Source: an uncultured Clostridia bacterium (GTDB lineage Bacteria > Bacillota > Clostridia > Christensenellales > Borkfalkiaceae). From it: a DNA stretch of 5,774 bases. The DNA lies in contig CALVZR010000147.1 of assembly GCA_944372565.1 (NCBI GenBank), positions 1 through 5,774 of the forward strand, written 5' to 3'. The position numbers were made by a program, and so were the translations under genes. The notes beneath the pieces are model-generated. The model had not been told where the DNA came from. It ran no database searches and saw only the letters and a program-made list of their open reading frames with translations. Shown here one piece after another: positions 1-5,634 of the stretch. Numbering within the stretch: position 1 is the stretch's first letter; each line of letters begins with the position of its first letter.

Positions 1-142
1 TTACCGCCTCTTCGAGTTTCTGCGGCTCCACCTTTTCGGAAAGCAAAGCGGAAAAACAAAAATTATACGGCCGCTGCTCCCCGTAAACGGCGGGGAAAAT
101 TTTCGCGGCGTTGTCTAAAGGATACCAGTTTTTTTTCTTCAT
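1..142 (-). CDS. Condensation/alcohol-acetyltransferase-like acyltransferase, N-terminal fragment
   Basis: This is the first 47 codons of a gene that continues beyond the left edge. It opens MKKKNWYPLDNAAKIFPAVY, followed by an FxFSALL strand and a helix starting PQKLEEAV. The W-Y-x-L-D-N-A-A-K-I-F-P-A opening resembles the start of clostridial proteins annotated as alcohol acetyltransferases or condensation-domain-like acyltransferases, the CoA-dependent acyltransferase fold. The catalytic HHxxxD motif would lie downstream of the window, so activity cannot be confirmed. The ATG overlaps the stop of the nucleoside phosphorylase gene as ATGA, and a GGAAGG SD-like sequence lies 3 nt upstream, so it is almost certainly translated by coupling as the fifth gene of the leftward operon. 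Family assignment rests on recollection of the N-terminal pattern; the reading frame itself is well supported. Confidence 0.72.
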   Translation of the reverse strand, partial: MKKKNWYPLDNAAKIFPAVYGEQRPYNFCFSALLSEKVEPQKLEEAV

Positions 143-951
143 TTTCCTTCCGTGAGGAATTTTACAAAACCGCACACGAGCGCGGGGACGGTGAAATCTT
201 TCTTGTGCGCGTGCGCCCGCAGTTCTTCGTCGTTCCTGCCGCCGAGCAGGGATTTTTTGCGGCAGGTGCTGTCCGAAACGTGGAAGAGCGCCGCCGTTTT
301 GAGCCCGAGGATCTCCGACGCGCAGAACGCGGAAGCCGTTTCCATTTCCAGCACGTCCGCCCCGCGGGCGAGAAATTCCTCGATGTGGAAAAACTGCGCC
401 ACGATGGTATCTATACTGAACACCTTGGCATAGGAAAAGGGCTGTTTTTCGCCTTCGAGAAAGCGCACGAGGGCGGCGTTCATCTCCTTATCCGGATAAA
501 ACGCCCTGCCGAACGTATCCTTGTTTTCCGCCGCGCTCCCCTCGGTGAAGTAGCGCACGGCGCCGTCGCCGCAAAGCGAGCAGGAAGGGAGAACGACGTC
601 CCCTATGCCGTATTCTTCCTTGATCGCGCCCACCGTGCCCGTAAAGAGCACGCGTTCGCACCGCGAATACGCCAGCGCGCAGATGACTTCGGTCACGTTG
701 CACGCGCCCACCTGAAAGGCGACGAAGGTGAATTTCGCCCCGTCCTTTTCTATGGCGTAGGTCGGAAAAAATCCGTCCGAAAGCTGCGTGACCTTCGCGC
801 CGATGTTTTTATAATCTTCCGCCGCGTTGATGGGCGAGATGACGGCGATTTCCTCCACCTCGTCCCCGCTCACTTTGAGGCGGTTTCTGCACACGTCTTC
901 GGGCGAAATGCCGTAGCGCGCGTAGCATTTTGTAAACGATTCCTTATTCAT
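139..951 (-). CDS. Nucleoside phosphorylase-superfamily protein (PNP_UDP_1 type)
   Basis: The 270-residue product belongs to the purine/uridine phosphorylase and MTA/SAH nucleosidase superfamily, which cleaves the N-glycosidic bond of nucleosides, usually with phosphate, in the cytoplasm. Visible motifs are FTGTVGAI (103-110), GIGDVVLP (115-122), FSIDTI (178-183), the signature LEMETASAF (201-209) whose Glu residues normally contact ribose, and HVSDS (224-228) with Asp227 where the base-protonating Asp is expected. The N-terminal loop reads VISPIN (37-42) instead of the G-D-P-type phosphate loop of classical phosphorylases, so it may be a nucleosidase or use an unusual substrate. The start at 951 is set by an AAGGGG site 6 nt upstream (958-963) and by the sense of the protein. 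The frame stays open to 1569, but that extension is arginine-rich and antisense-like. It follows the DUF1846 gene by 14 nt and overlaps the next gene by 4 nt. Substrate is not determinable from sequence. Confidence 0.9.
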   Translation of the reverse strand: MNKESFTKCYARYGISPEDVCRNRLKVSGDEVEEIAVISPINAAEDYKNIGAKVTQLSDGFFPTYAIEKDGAKFTFVAFQVGACNVTEVICALAYSRCERVLFTGTVGAIKEEYGIGDVVLPSCSLCGDGAVRYFTEGSAAENKDTFGRAFYPDKEMNAALVRFLEGEKQPFSYAKVFSIDTIVAQFFHIEEFLARGADVLEMETASAFCASEILGLKTAALFHVSDSTCRKKSLLGGRNDEELRAHAHKKDFTVPALVCGFVKFLTEGK

Positions 952-965
952 TGCCTGCCCCTTTT

Positions 966-2453
966 TTAAGAAATATATACGCCTTCGGTCTGTTTTTTCG
1001 GCTCGTACGTGCAGTGCACGCCGAGTTTTTTGAGCGTCTGCTCGTCCACGTGGGAGAGCATAACCGTGGAATGCAGTTCGCAGTTTTTCAGGTTGGGCAG
1101 CTCGTCGAGCGCGCGCTTCACTTTTGCGTCGTCCACCGCGCAGATGGCGAGCGCGATGAGCACCTCGTCGGTATGCAGGCGGGGATTTGTGCTCCCCATA
1201 CGGTTGACTTTGAGTTTCTGAATGGGCGCGATGACGGTGGGCGAAAGCAGTTTCACCTCGTCGTCGATGCCCGCGAGCGTTTTGAGCGCGTTGATAAGAC
1301 AAGCCGAACTCGCCCCGAGGAGTTCGCCCGTTTTGCCCGTAACGATGCGCCCGTCGTTGAGTTCGATCGCCACGGCGGGCTGTCCGCCCGTCAGCGCGGA
1401 TTTTTCCAGCGCGGCGGGAACCACCCTGCGGTTTTCCGTGGTGAGGTTGAGTTTGCTCATCAGAATCTCTATCTTGCCCACGACCTCTTTTCCAACGCGG
1501 CCGCGGCGCACGTCGCACAGCGCGGCGAAATAGCGGCGAATGACTTCCGCCTCCGACGCCTTGCGGCACACCTCGTCGTCGATGATGCAGTTTCCCGCCA
1601 TGTTCACCCCCATGTCCGTGGGCGAATTATACGGGGATTTTCCCATAATCTTTTCGAGCGTGGCGTTGAGCACGGGGAAAATTTCCACGTCCCTGTTATA
1701 ATTGACCGCCGCCTGATTGTACGCTTCGAGGTGGAAGGGGTCTATCATATTCACGTCGTTCAGATCGGCGGTGGCAGCCTCGTACGCCACGTTCACGGGG
1801 TGGCGCAAAGGCAGGTTCCAGATGGGGAAAGTTTCAAATTTCGCATATCCCGCCTTCACCCCGCGGATATATTCGTGATAGAGCTGGCTCAGACACGTCG
1901 CCATCTTGCCGCTGCCCGGCCCCGGCGCCGTAACGACCACTAGTTTCCGCGTGGTGGGCACGTATTCGTTCCTGCCGTAGCCGTTTTCGCTGACGATGAG
2001 CGCGACGTCCGAAGGATAGCCTTCGATTTCGTAATGCTTATACACGGGAATGCCGTACATGGCGAGTTTTTTGATAAATCCCGCCGCGCGCGGCTGGTTG
2101 TTGAACATAGTCATCACCACGCTGCCCACGTACAGCCCGCGCGAGCGGAACTGATCGATAAGGCGGAGCACGTCCGATTCGTAGGTGATGCCGATATCGC
2201 TCCTGTATTTGTTGTGCTCGATGTCCACGGCGTTGATGACGATGAGGATCTCCGCCTCCTCTTTGAGCTCGCAGAGCATTTTCAGCTTGGAATCCGGCTC
2301 GAAACCGGGGAGCACGCGCGACGCGTGATGATCGTCGAAGAGTTTGCCCCCGAATTCGAGATAGAGCTTTCCGCCGAACGAATTGATCCGCTCCGCGATC
2401 TTCGCCGATTGCATTTTCAAGTACTTCTGATTGTCAAAACCGATCTTATCCAT
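966..2453 (-). CDS. DUF1846 / UPF0371 family protein
   Basis: The 495-residue protein matches the usual length (about 500) and overall look of the DUF1846 (UPF0371) family, a conserved cytoplasmic family with solved structures but no firmly established biochemical role that I know of. It starts MDKIGFDNQKYLKMQSAKIA and continues into the conserved LYLEFGGKLFDDHHASRVLP stretch. A glycine-rich P-loop-like sequence, TAPGPGSGK (175-183), follows a hydrophobic strand (LVVV, 171-174), suggesting nucleotide or phosphate binding. Later landmarks are NMIDPFHLEAYN (235-246), SPTDMGVNMAG (277-287) and RMGSTNPRLHTDEVLIALAI (418-437). No signal peptide or membrane segment is seen. A GAGGA site at 2460-2464, 6 nt upstream, supports the start. 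It sits 30 nt after the PqqD gene and 14 nt before the nucleoside phosphorylase gene. Co-transcription hints at a nucleotide or nucleoside-linked role, but that is inference. Confidence 0.93.
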   Translation of the reverse strand: MDKIGFDNQKYLKMQSAKIAERINSFGGKLYLEFGGKLFDDHHASRVLPGFEPDSKLKMLCELKEEAEILIVINAVDIEHNKYRSDIGITYESDVLRLIDQFRSRGLYVGSVVMTMFNNQPRAAGFIKKLAMYGIPVYKHYEIEGYPSDVALIVSENGYGRNEYVPTTRKLVVVTAPGPGSGKMATCLSQLYHEYIRGVKAGYAKFETFPIWNLPLRHPVNVAYEAATADLNDVNMIDPFHLEAYNQAAVNYNRDVEIFPVLNATLEKIMGKSPYNSPTDMGVNMAGNCIIDDEVCRKASEAEVIRRYFAALCDVRRGRVGKEVVGKIEILMSKLNLTTENRRVVPAALEKSALTGGQPAVAIELNDGRIVTGKTGELLGASSACLINALKTLAGIDDEVKLLSPTVIAPIQKLKVNRMGSTNPRLHTDEVLIALAICAVDDAKVKRALDELPNLKNCELHSTVMLSHVDEQTLKKLGVHCTYEPKKQTEGVYIS

Positions 2454-2483
2454 TGTAATTCCTCGCGCCGCACGGCGTTCTTT

Positions 2484-2747
2484 TTATTCCAGCACGCCGT
2501 TTTCCGATAATATTTTCACGAAATTCTTCACGTCGTTTTCCGCGACTTCGCGCGTCACGTCGTATTCTTCGAGCAGTTTTTCGGTCAGCTCCTCCACGCT
2601 CGTTTCCTTTCCCAGAAGGTCGAACAGAAATCTGCCCGTTTCGTTCAGCGTGATATAGCCGTTGAAATGTTTCACCGCTTTGCCCGTTGCGACGACGATA
2701 TCCGCCCCCGCCACCTTTCTCGCAACAAAATCCTTTTTAACCTTCAT
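2484..2747 (-). CDS. PqqD family protein (RiPP recognition element-like)
   Basis: An 87-residue protein with the PqqD pattern: N-terminal beta strands (FVARKVAGADIVVAT, 7-21), the FNGYITLNETGRFLFDLL segment (28-45), then two helices with VEELTEKLLEEYDV (51-64) and DVKNFVKILSENGVLE (72-87). The conserved core is the L-N-x-T-G-x-x-x-[FW] stretch. In PQQ, lasso-peptide and other RiPP pathways this winged-helix fold binds the leader of a precursor peptide and presents it to modifying enzymes. Many stand-alone copies in Clostridia have no known partner. The start is fixed by an AAAGGAG site inside the end of the preceding gene, and the two frames overlap by 11 nt, so translation is likely coupled to the kinase-like gene. 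No precursor peptide or radical SAM enzyme is in view, so a peptide-modification role is plausible but unproved. Confidence 0.88.
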   Translation of the reverse strand: MKVKKDFVARKVAGADIVVATGKAVKHFNGYITLNETGRFLFDLLGKETSVEELTEKLLEEYDVTREVAENDVKNFVKILSENGVLE

Positions 2748-3468
2748 TTTCCTCTCCTTTTTTCATTTTTTCGTATGCAACCAGCGCCGCTTCCCGCTCC
2801 ATATTGCATTTCAGGCGGTAAAACGGCACCGCTCTTGCCAGTTCGTCGAACAAATCGAGCAGTTTCATCATGCTTTCCCCGCTCTCCCCCCGCCGGGACT
2901 GATTCATCAGAACGCGCAGCCCCTCCGCCGCGCTCACGCGCGCGATCTCGTTCTTTTCGCCCCGCGTGAGCTCGCAGATCGCCGCAATCTCCGCGCGGCC
3001 GTTGGTGCTCAAACGGTGCTTGCCGTTCCACGGCGTGCCGTACACGTAAAACTTTCCGCCGACGCGGCGCACAACGGGCTTATCGTCGTTGATCATCACC
3101 GCGCGCTCGCCGAACACCTCCCGCCAGAGCCGCGTGTGCGTGGATTTGCCCGTGCCGCTGGGCGCGGCGAACAGATACGCCCTGCCGTCCACCGCCACAG
3201 CCGAGGCGTGAAACAGAAAACCGCCGTAATCGTTCAGGATACGGTTGCACAGCGCCCGATAGACCGCGAGGCTCTCGAGGTAGGGCGGCGGAAAGGGCGT
3301 TTCGCTCGCCTCCGCTTCCCGCAAAATCTCCTCTTCCCCGGTTTCTATGAAAAAAAACGGTTGTTTTTCCGTCGCGTATTCCGCGCACAGCCTGTGCGTG
3401 TATTCGTATTTCGTTTTCAAGGCGAAGGGAATATCCGCGATTTCGTATCTTCTTTCCACACTTTCCAT
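2737..3468 (-). CDS. HPr kinase/phosphorylase-like P-loop protein (PqqD partner)
   Basis: The 243-residue protein resembles the C-terminal, P-loop half of HPr serine kinase/PEPCK-like proteins; at this length it lacks the full N-terminal domain of true HprK (about 310 residues). Key features are GGFLFHASAVAVDG (82-95), the Walker A APSGTGKST (102-110) with Lys108 and Ser109, a Walker B-like INDDK (126-130) and GTPWNGKHRLSTNG (144-157). This pattern marks the HprK-like subfamily commonly encoded beside PqqD proteins. Related kinases in some lasso-peptide clusters phosphorylate the precursor, so a peptide or small-molecule kinase role is possible. It is the first gene of the leftward operon. 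ATG 3468 has no SD sequence and lies 9 nt after a strong -10 box, so the mRNA is predicted to be leaderless. No HPr substrate or sugar transport gene is nearby. Confidence 0.88.
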   Translation of the reverse strand: MESVERRYEIADIPFALKTKYEYTHRLCAEYATEKQPFFFIETGEEEILREAEASETPFPPPYLESLAVYRALCNRILNDYGGFLFHASAVAVDGRAYLFAAPSGTGKSTHTRLWREVFGERAVMINDDKPVVRRVGGKFYVYGTPWNGKHRLSTNGRAEIAAICELTRGEKNEIARVSAAEGLRVLMNQSRRGESGESMMKLLDLFDELARAVPFYRLKCNMEREAALVAYEKMKKGEENEG

Positions 3469-3477
3469 ACTTTATTT

Positions 3478-3506
3478 ATTCTATCAAATTTCCCGCCCGT
3501 TGTCAA
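3478..3506 (-). promoter_or_regulatory. Sigma-70/sigma-A promoter of the leftward operon
   Basis: On the minus strand, a perfect -35 box TTGACA (3506-3501) is followed by a 17-nt spacer and the -10 box TAGAAT (3483-3478), one mismatch from consensus. Only 9 nt (AAATAAAGT) separate the -10 box from the ATG at 3468. The expected transcription start, around A3471/G3470 or A3468, leaves a leader of 0-3 nt and no room for an SD sequence. The -35 box lies inside a perfect palindrome, which suggests repressor control. Confidence 0.85.
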
Positions 3507-3535
3507 CGGCAAACTTTCCCATTCGGGCGGATTTG
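3485..3535. repeat. Imperfect inverted repeat between the divergent promoters
   Basis: The left arm (3485-3499) reads CAAATTTCCCGCCCG. The right arm (3524-3535) reads CGGGCGGATTTG. They are complementary over 12 positions except for a 3-nt insertion (TTC) in the left arm, with a perfect 7-bp core CCGCCCG/CGGGCGG. The left arm fills the spacer of the leftward promoter and the right arm ends 1 nt before the rightward -35 box. It could be a pair of operator half-sites or a cruciform; chance is possible in GC-rich DNA. Confidence 0.5.
3497..3509. promoter_or_regulatory. Palindromic candidate operator over the leftward -35 box
   Basis: CCGTTG-T-CAACGG is a perfect 6+6 inverted repeat around a single central base. 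It fully covers the TTGACA -35 box of the leftward promoter and lies about 28 nt upstream of the rightward -35 box. A dimeric regulator bound here would block leftward transcription and could act from upstream on the apbE promoter. No regulator gene is in the window. Part of the symmetry comes from the -35 box itself, which lowers its weight. Confidence 0.5.
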
Positions 3536-3536
3536 T

Positions 3537-3565
3537 TTGATTTATTTTTCCGCCTGTATTATAAT
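3537..3565 (+). promoter_or_regulatory. Sigma-70/sigma-A promoter of apbE
   Basis: A -35 box TTGATT (3537-3542, four of six consensus bases) is followed by a 17-nt spacer and a perfect -10 box TATAAT (3560-3565). The apbE ATG at 3573 lies 7 nt after the -10 box, so the expected transcription start (A3571-A3573) coincides with the start codon. The only SD-like sequence, GGGA at 3566-3569, is upstream of the expected transcript start and 3 nt from the ATG, so it is unlikely to act. Confidence 0.85.
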
Positions 3566-3572
3566 GGGACAT

Positions 3573-4664
3573 ATGAAAAAGTTTTCCGCTGCCGCGGCAG
3601 CCGTTTTCGCCGCGTTTCTGCTCTGTTCGTGCACGCTTTCGCCCCTGTTCACGGCAAAAACCTATTCCGAAATGTATTTCGGCGCGCCCGTTACCGTGCA
3701 GTTCGACACGCGGCGGCTGAGCAAAGCCGCCTACGAGGAGATTTTCAACGGCGCGGAGCGCATCGCCGCAAACATCCACGCGCTCACCGATCCCGAAAAT
3801 CCCGATTCGGACGTGGCGAAATTCAACGCCCTTTCCGCGGGCGAAAGCGTTACGATTGACGACGTTACCGCAGATATTCTGCAAACCGCCCTCGAATGGG
3901 GAGAAAAGACGAACGGCTATTTTAACGTGCTCATCGCCCCCGTTACCCGCCTCTGGGGCTTTTCCTACGATTTGTGGGATAACGACGATTATACCTTCGC
4001 CCCGCCGACGCAGGCGGAGATCGATGCCGTTCTTCCCCTGCTCTCCTTAGAAAACATCACGCTCGACGGCAACTTGCTCACGAAAAACAACTTCGATGAA
4101 GTTACCCTCGATGAAGTTACCCTCGATCTGGGAGGCATCGCCAAGGGATACGCCGCGGGCAAAATACGGGAATATTTACGGGAGCAGGGCGTAATTTACG
4201 GGCTGGTGAGCCTGGGTTCGAGCAGTATGGAACTGCTGAAATTTTCCGAAAGCGAGCCGTGGAACCTCGGCGTGATCCATCCCCGCGGCACGGCGAGCAC
4301 CCCCCCGCTGCTCGATATCCCCGCGGAAGACAAAGCGGTTTCCACGAGCGGCGATTACGAGAGATATTACGAATACGGGGGCAAACGGTATTCGCACCTG
4401 CTCGATCCCTTCACGGGCCGCCCCATAGACGACGGCACGATGTCCGTTGCCGTGATCGGCGAAGACAGCGCCGCGTGCGACGCGCTTTCCACCGCGCTCT
4501 GTGCGATGGGGTGGGAAAAAGCCATAGCCTTTGCAAAAACGCTTAAAGGAGAATACGACGTGTATATCGCCTACGAGGCGGAAGGCGCGTACCGTTTATA
4601 TGCGAACGTGCCGGCGTCTTCCTTCCGCGTGACGGACGAAAATTTCCTCGTGGAAACGGAATAA
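3573..4664 (+). CDS. apbE: FAD:protein FMN transferase, lipoprotein (ApbE family)
   Basis: The 363-residue product belongs to the ApbE family, which transfers FMN from FAD to a Ser/Thr of target proteins such as Rnf/Nqr subunits or extracellular flavoproteins. A signal peptide (MKKFSAAAAAVFAAFLLCSC) ends in a lipobox LCSC with Cys20, so it should be anchored on the outer face of the membrane. Motifs in order: the Mg/FAD motif LDLGGIAKG (184-192), STSGDYERYY (257-266), SHLLDPFTGRP (274-284), and CDALSTALCAMG (302-313) with Asp303 and Thr307 at the usual metal-site positions. The segment usually reading N-L-G-G-[ND] is here VSLGSSSM (212-219), a divergence. A perfect 15-bp tandem duplication gives DEVTLDEVTL (175-184). 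I chose ATG 3573: the in-frame TTG at 3537 lies in the -35 box and the ATG at 3564 lies in the -10 box. It is a single-gene unit with no flavinylation target beside it. Confidence 0.93.
   Translation: MKKFSAAAAAVFAAFLLCSCTLSPLFTAKTYSEMYFGAPVTVQFDTRRLSKAAYEEIFNGAERIAANIHALTDPENPDSDVAKFNALSAGESVTIDDVTADILQTALEWGEKTNGYFNVLIAPVTRLWGFSYDLWDNDDYTFAPPTQAEIDAVLPLLSLENITLDGNLLTKNNFDEVTLDEVTLDLGGIAKGYAAGKIREYLREQGVIYGLVSLGSSSMELLKFSESEPWNLGVIHPRGTASTPPLLDIPAEDKAVSTSGDYERYYEYGGKRYSHLLDPFTGRPIDDGTMSVAVIGEDSAACDALSTALCAMGWEKAIAFAKTLKGEYDVYIAYEAEGAYRLYANVPASSFRVTDENFLVETE
4093..4127 (+). repeat. In-frame 15-bp tandem duplication within apbE
   Basis: The 15-bp unit CGATGAAGTTACCCT (4094-4108) is repeated exactly at 4109-4123, and period-15 identity extends over 4093-4127. 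It encodes Asp-Glu-Val-Thr-Leu twice (residues 175-184), directly before the LDLGGIAKG motif. Perfect identity at all codon positions indicates a recent slippage duplication or a local assembly error. Confidence 0.9.
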
Positions 4665-4671
4665 AACATGA

Positions 4672-4720
4672 AGGCGGCAGCCCACGGGCTGCCGCCTATT
4701 TATCTTTAAACATTTTTCAG
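4672..4720 (+). terminator. Intrinsic terminator between apbE and the serine hydrolase, probably bidirectional
   Basis: A 12-bp perfect stem pairs AGGCGGCAGCCC (4672-4683) with GGGCTGCCGCCT (4686-4697), with a nominal 2-nt loop that would open to 4 nt. The downstream tail ATTTATCTTT...ATTTTT is T-rich. It starts 8 nt after the apbE stop. Read on the minus strand, the hairpin lies 20 nt beyond the convergent serine hydrolase stop and is followed by a moderately T-rich stretch (TTCATGTTTTATT), so it can serve both genes. Confidence 0.88.
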
Positions 4721-5634
4721 CCGAAAAATTTCAGCAGAAATTCCCGTTCGTCAAAACCGTCGTCGTAACCTTGCAGGGCGAACGCGCGGCGGCGGGGCGG
4801 GTCTATGACGAGCAGCTGCCCGTGCGCGCCGGACGCGAAATAGAAAGCCTTTCCCGCATAACTCCAGAATCCCAGCCCGTATTCGCCGTTTTTCAAACGG
4901 GCGCGCGGCGTTTTCGCCCGCTCCGCCCAGTCCTCCGCGAAAAAGCGTTTCCCGTTATATTCGCCGCCCTGAAGATAGAGCGCGCCGAGTTTCACGAGGT
5001 CTTCCGCGCAGAAAAACATCTCCGTCGCGCCCAAGGTATGCCCTTCGGGGCAGCAGCCGCAGGCATAGCCGCGGAAATCGAGCGGGAGGAAGAGTTCCTC
5101 TCTCAGCCAGTCCGCCAGCCGCTTTCCCGTAACCTTTTCCGCGACGAGGGAAAGCAGATAATACGAGGCGTTGGAATAGCGCATCTCCCCGCCGACGGCG
5201 AGCGGAAGTTTTTGCGCGAAGATCTCCCGCGCCCGGTTTTTGCCCCATCCTTTCGGCGGTGCGTCCGCAAAAAAAGTGCAGCCGCCGTATTCCGTGCCGA
5301 AACGCTCCCGCTCAAAGAGCGTGCCCTCTTCCTGCCCCCAGGTATGGGAGAGCAGGTTTTCCAGAGTGATGATTCCCCATTTCGGATCGGCGGAATCGGG
5401 AATATATTCCGCGAGGTATTTCTTCGCAAGGTCTGAAATTTTCAGCTGATTGCGGTATTCGAGCATGCCGACCGCCGTGGCGGTGAGGTTTTTGGAGATC
5501 GAATACACGTTGTTCAGCCTGCCCGAACGGCGGGCGCGCAGACAATCGATTTTTCCGTTTTCGTACACCGCGGCGGCAAACCAGTTGCGTTTGTTTTTTT
5601 CCAGCTCTTCGCACGCCGCTTCGAGCAACTCCAT
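4717..5634 (-). CDS. Beta-lactamase-family serine hydrolase (class C/esterase-like)
   Basis: The 305-residue protein has the serine beta-lactamase/penicillin-binding fold. The catalytic tetrad motif SISK (45-48) gives the nucleophile Ser45 and Lys48, YSN (153-155) is the second motif, and SGAHGQ (268-273) occupies the third-motif position, in the form common in esterase or amidase-like members. LENLLSHTWG (91-100) is the typical LLxHTSG-type loop with Trp replacing Ser. No signal peptide or membrane anchor is seen, so it is cytoplasmic, which argues against antibiotic resistance and for an esterase or amidase acting on imported substrates. Start ATG 5634 has an AAGGAG site 6 nt upstream (5641-5646) and overlaps the stop of the upstream gene as TGATG. 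The frame continues open to 5709, but that segment is basic and antisense to coding sense. Pairing with a glycosidase suggests deacylation of sugars. Confidence 0.9.
   Translation of the reverse strand: MELLEAACEELEKNKRNWFAAAVYENGKIDCLRARRSGRLNNVYSISKNLTATAVGMLEYRNQLKISDLAKKYLAEYIPDSADPKWGIITLENLLSHTWGQEEGTLFERERFGTEYGGCTFFADAPPKGWGKNRAREIFAQKLPLAVGGEMRYSNASYYLLSLVAEKVTGKRLADWLREELFLPLDFRGYACGCCPEGHTLGATEMFFCAEDLVKLGALYLQGGEYNGKRFFAEDWAERAKTPRARLKNGEYGLGFWSYAGKAFYFASGAHGQLLVIDPPRRRAFALQGYDDGFDEREFLLKFFG

Noticed and set aside
205..969. 254-residue plus-strand open frame
   Set aside because: It is antisense to the nucleoside phosphorylase gene and has no domain signature.
952..1569. N-terminal extension of the nucleoside phosphorylase frame up to 1569 on the minus strand
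   Set aside because: The extension is arginine- and histidine-rich out-of-frame sequence inside the DUF1846 gene; the true start at 951 has an SD and begins the recognisable domain.
951..1943. 330-residue plus-strand open frame
   Set aside because: It is antisense to the DUF1846 gene, rich in His/Arg/Phe with no recognisable domain; high GC at third codon positions produces such shadows.
2463..2479. Small CGCC/GGCG hairpin between the PqqD and DUF1846 genes as a terminator or attenuator
   Set aside because: The stem is 4-5 bp and has no T-tract after it in the direction of transcription; it is followed directly by the DUF1846 SD.
2662..3540. 292-residue plus-strand open frame across the kinase-like gene
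   Set aside because: It is antisense to two well-supported genes and shows the same His/Arg-rich shadow composition without a domain or SD-supported start.
3537..3572. Upstream apbE starts (TTG 3537 and ATG 3564)
   Set aside because: TTG 3537 is the first base of the -35 box and ATG 3564 is inside the -10 box, so neither would be transcribed; the signal peptide begins naturally at 3573.
4717..5634. Antibiotic-resistance beta-lactamase
   Set aside because: The protein has the fold motifs but no export signal, and its context is a glycosidase gene; an esterase/amidase role is more likely.
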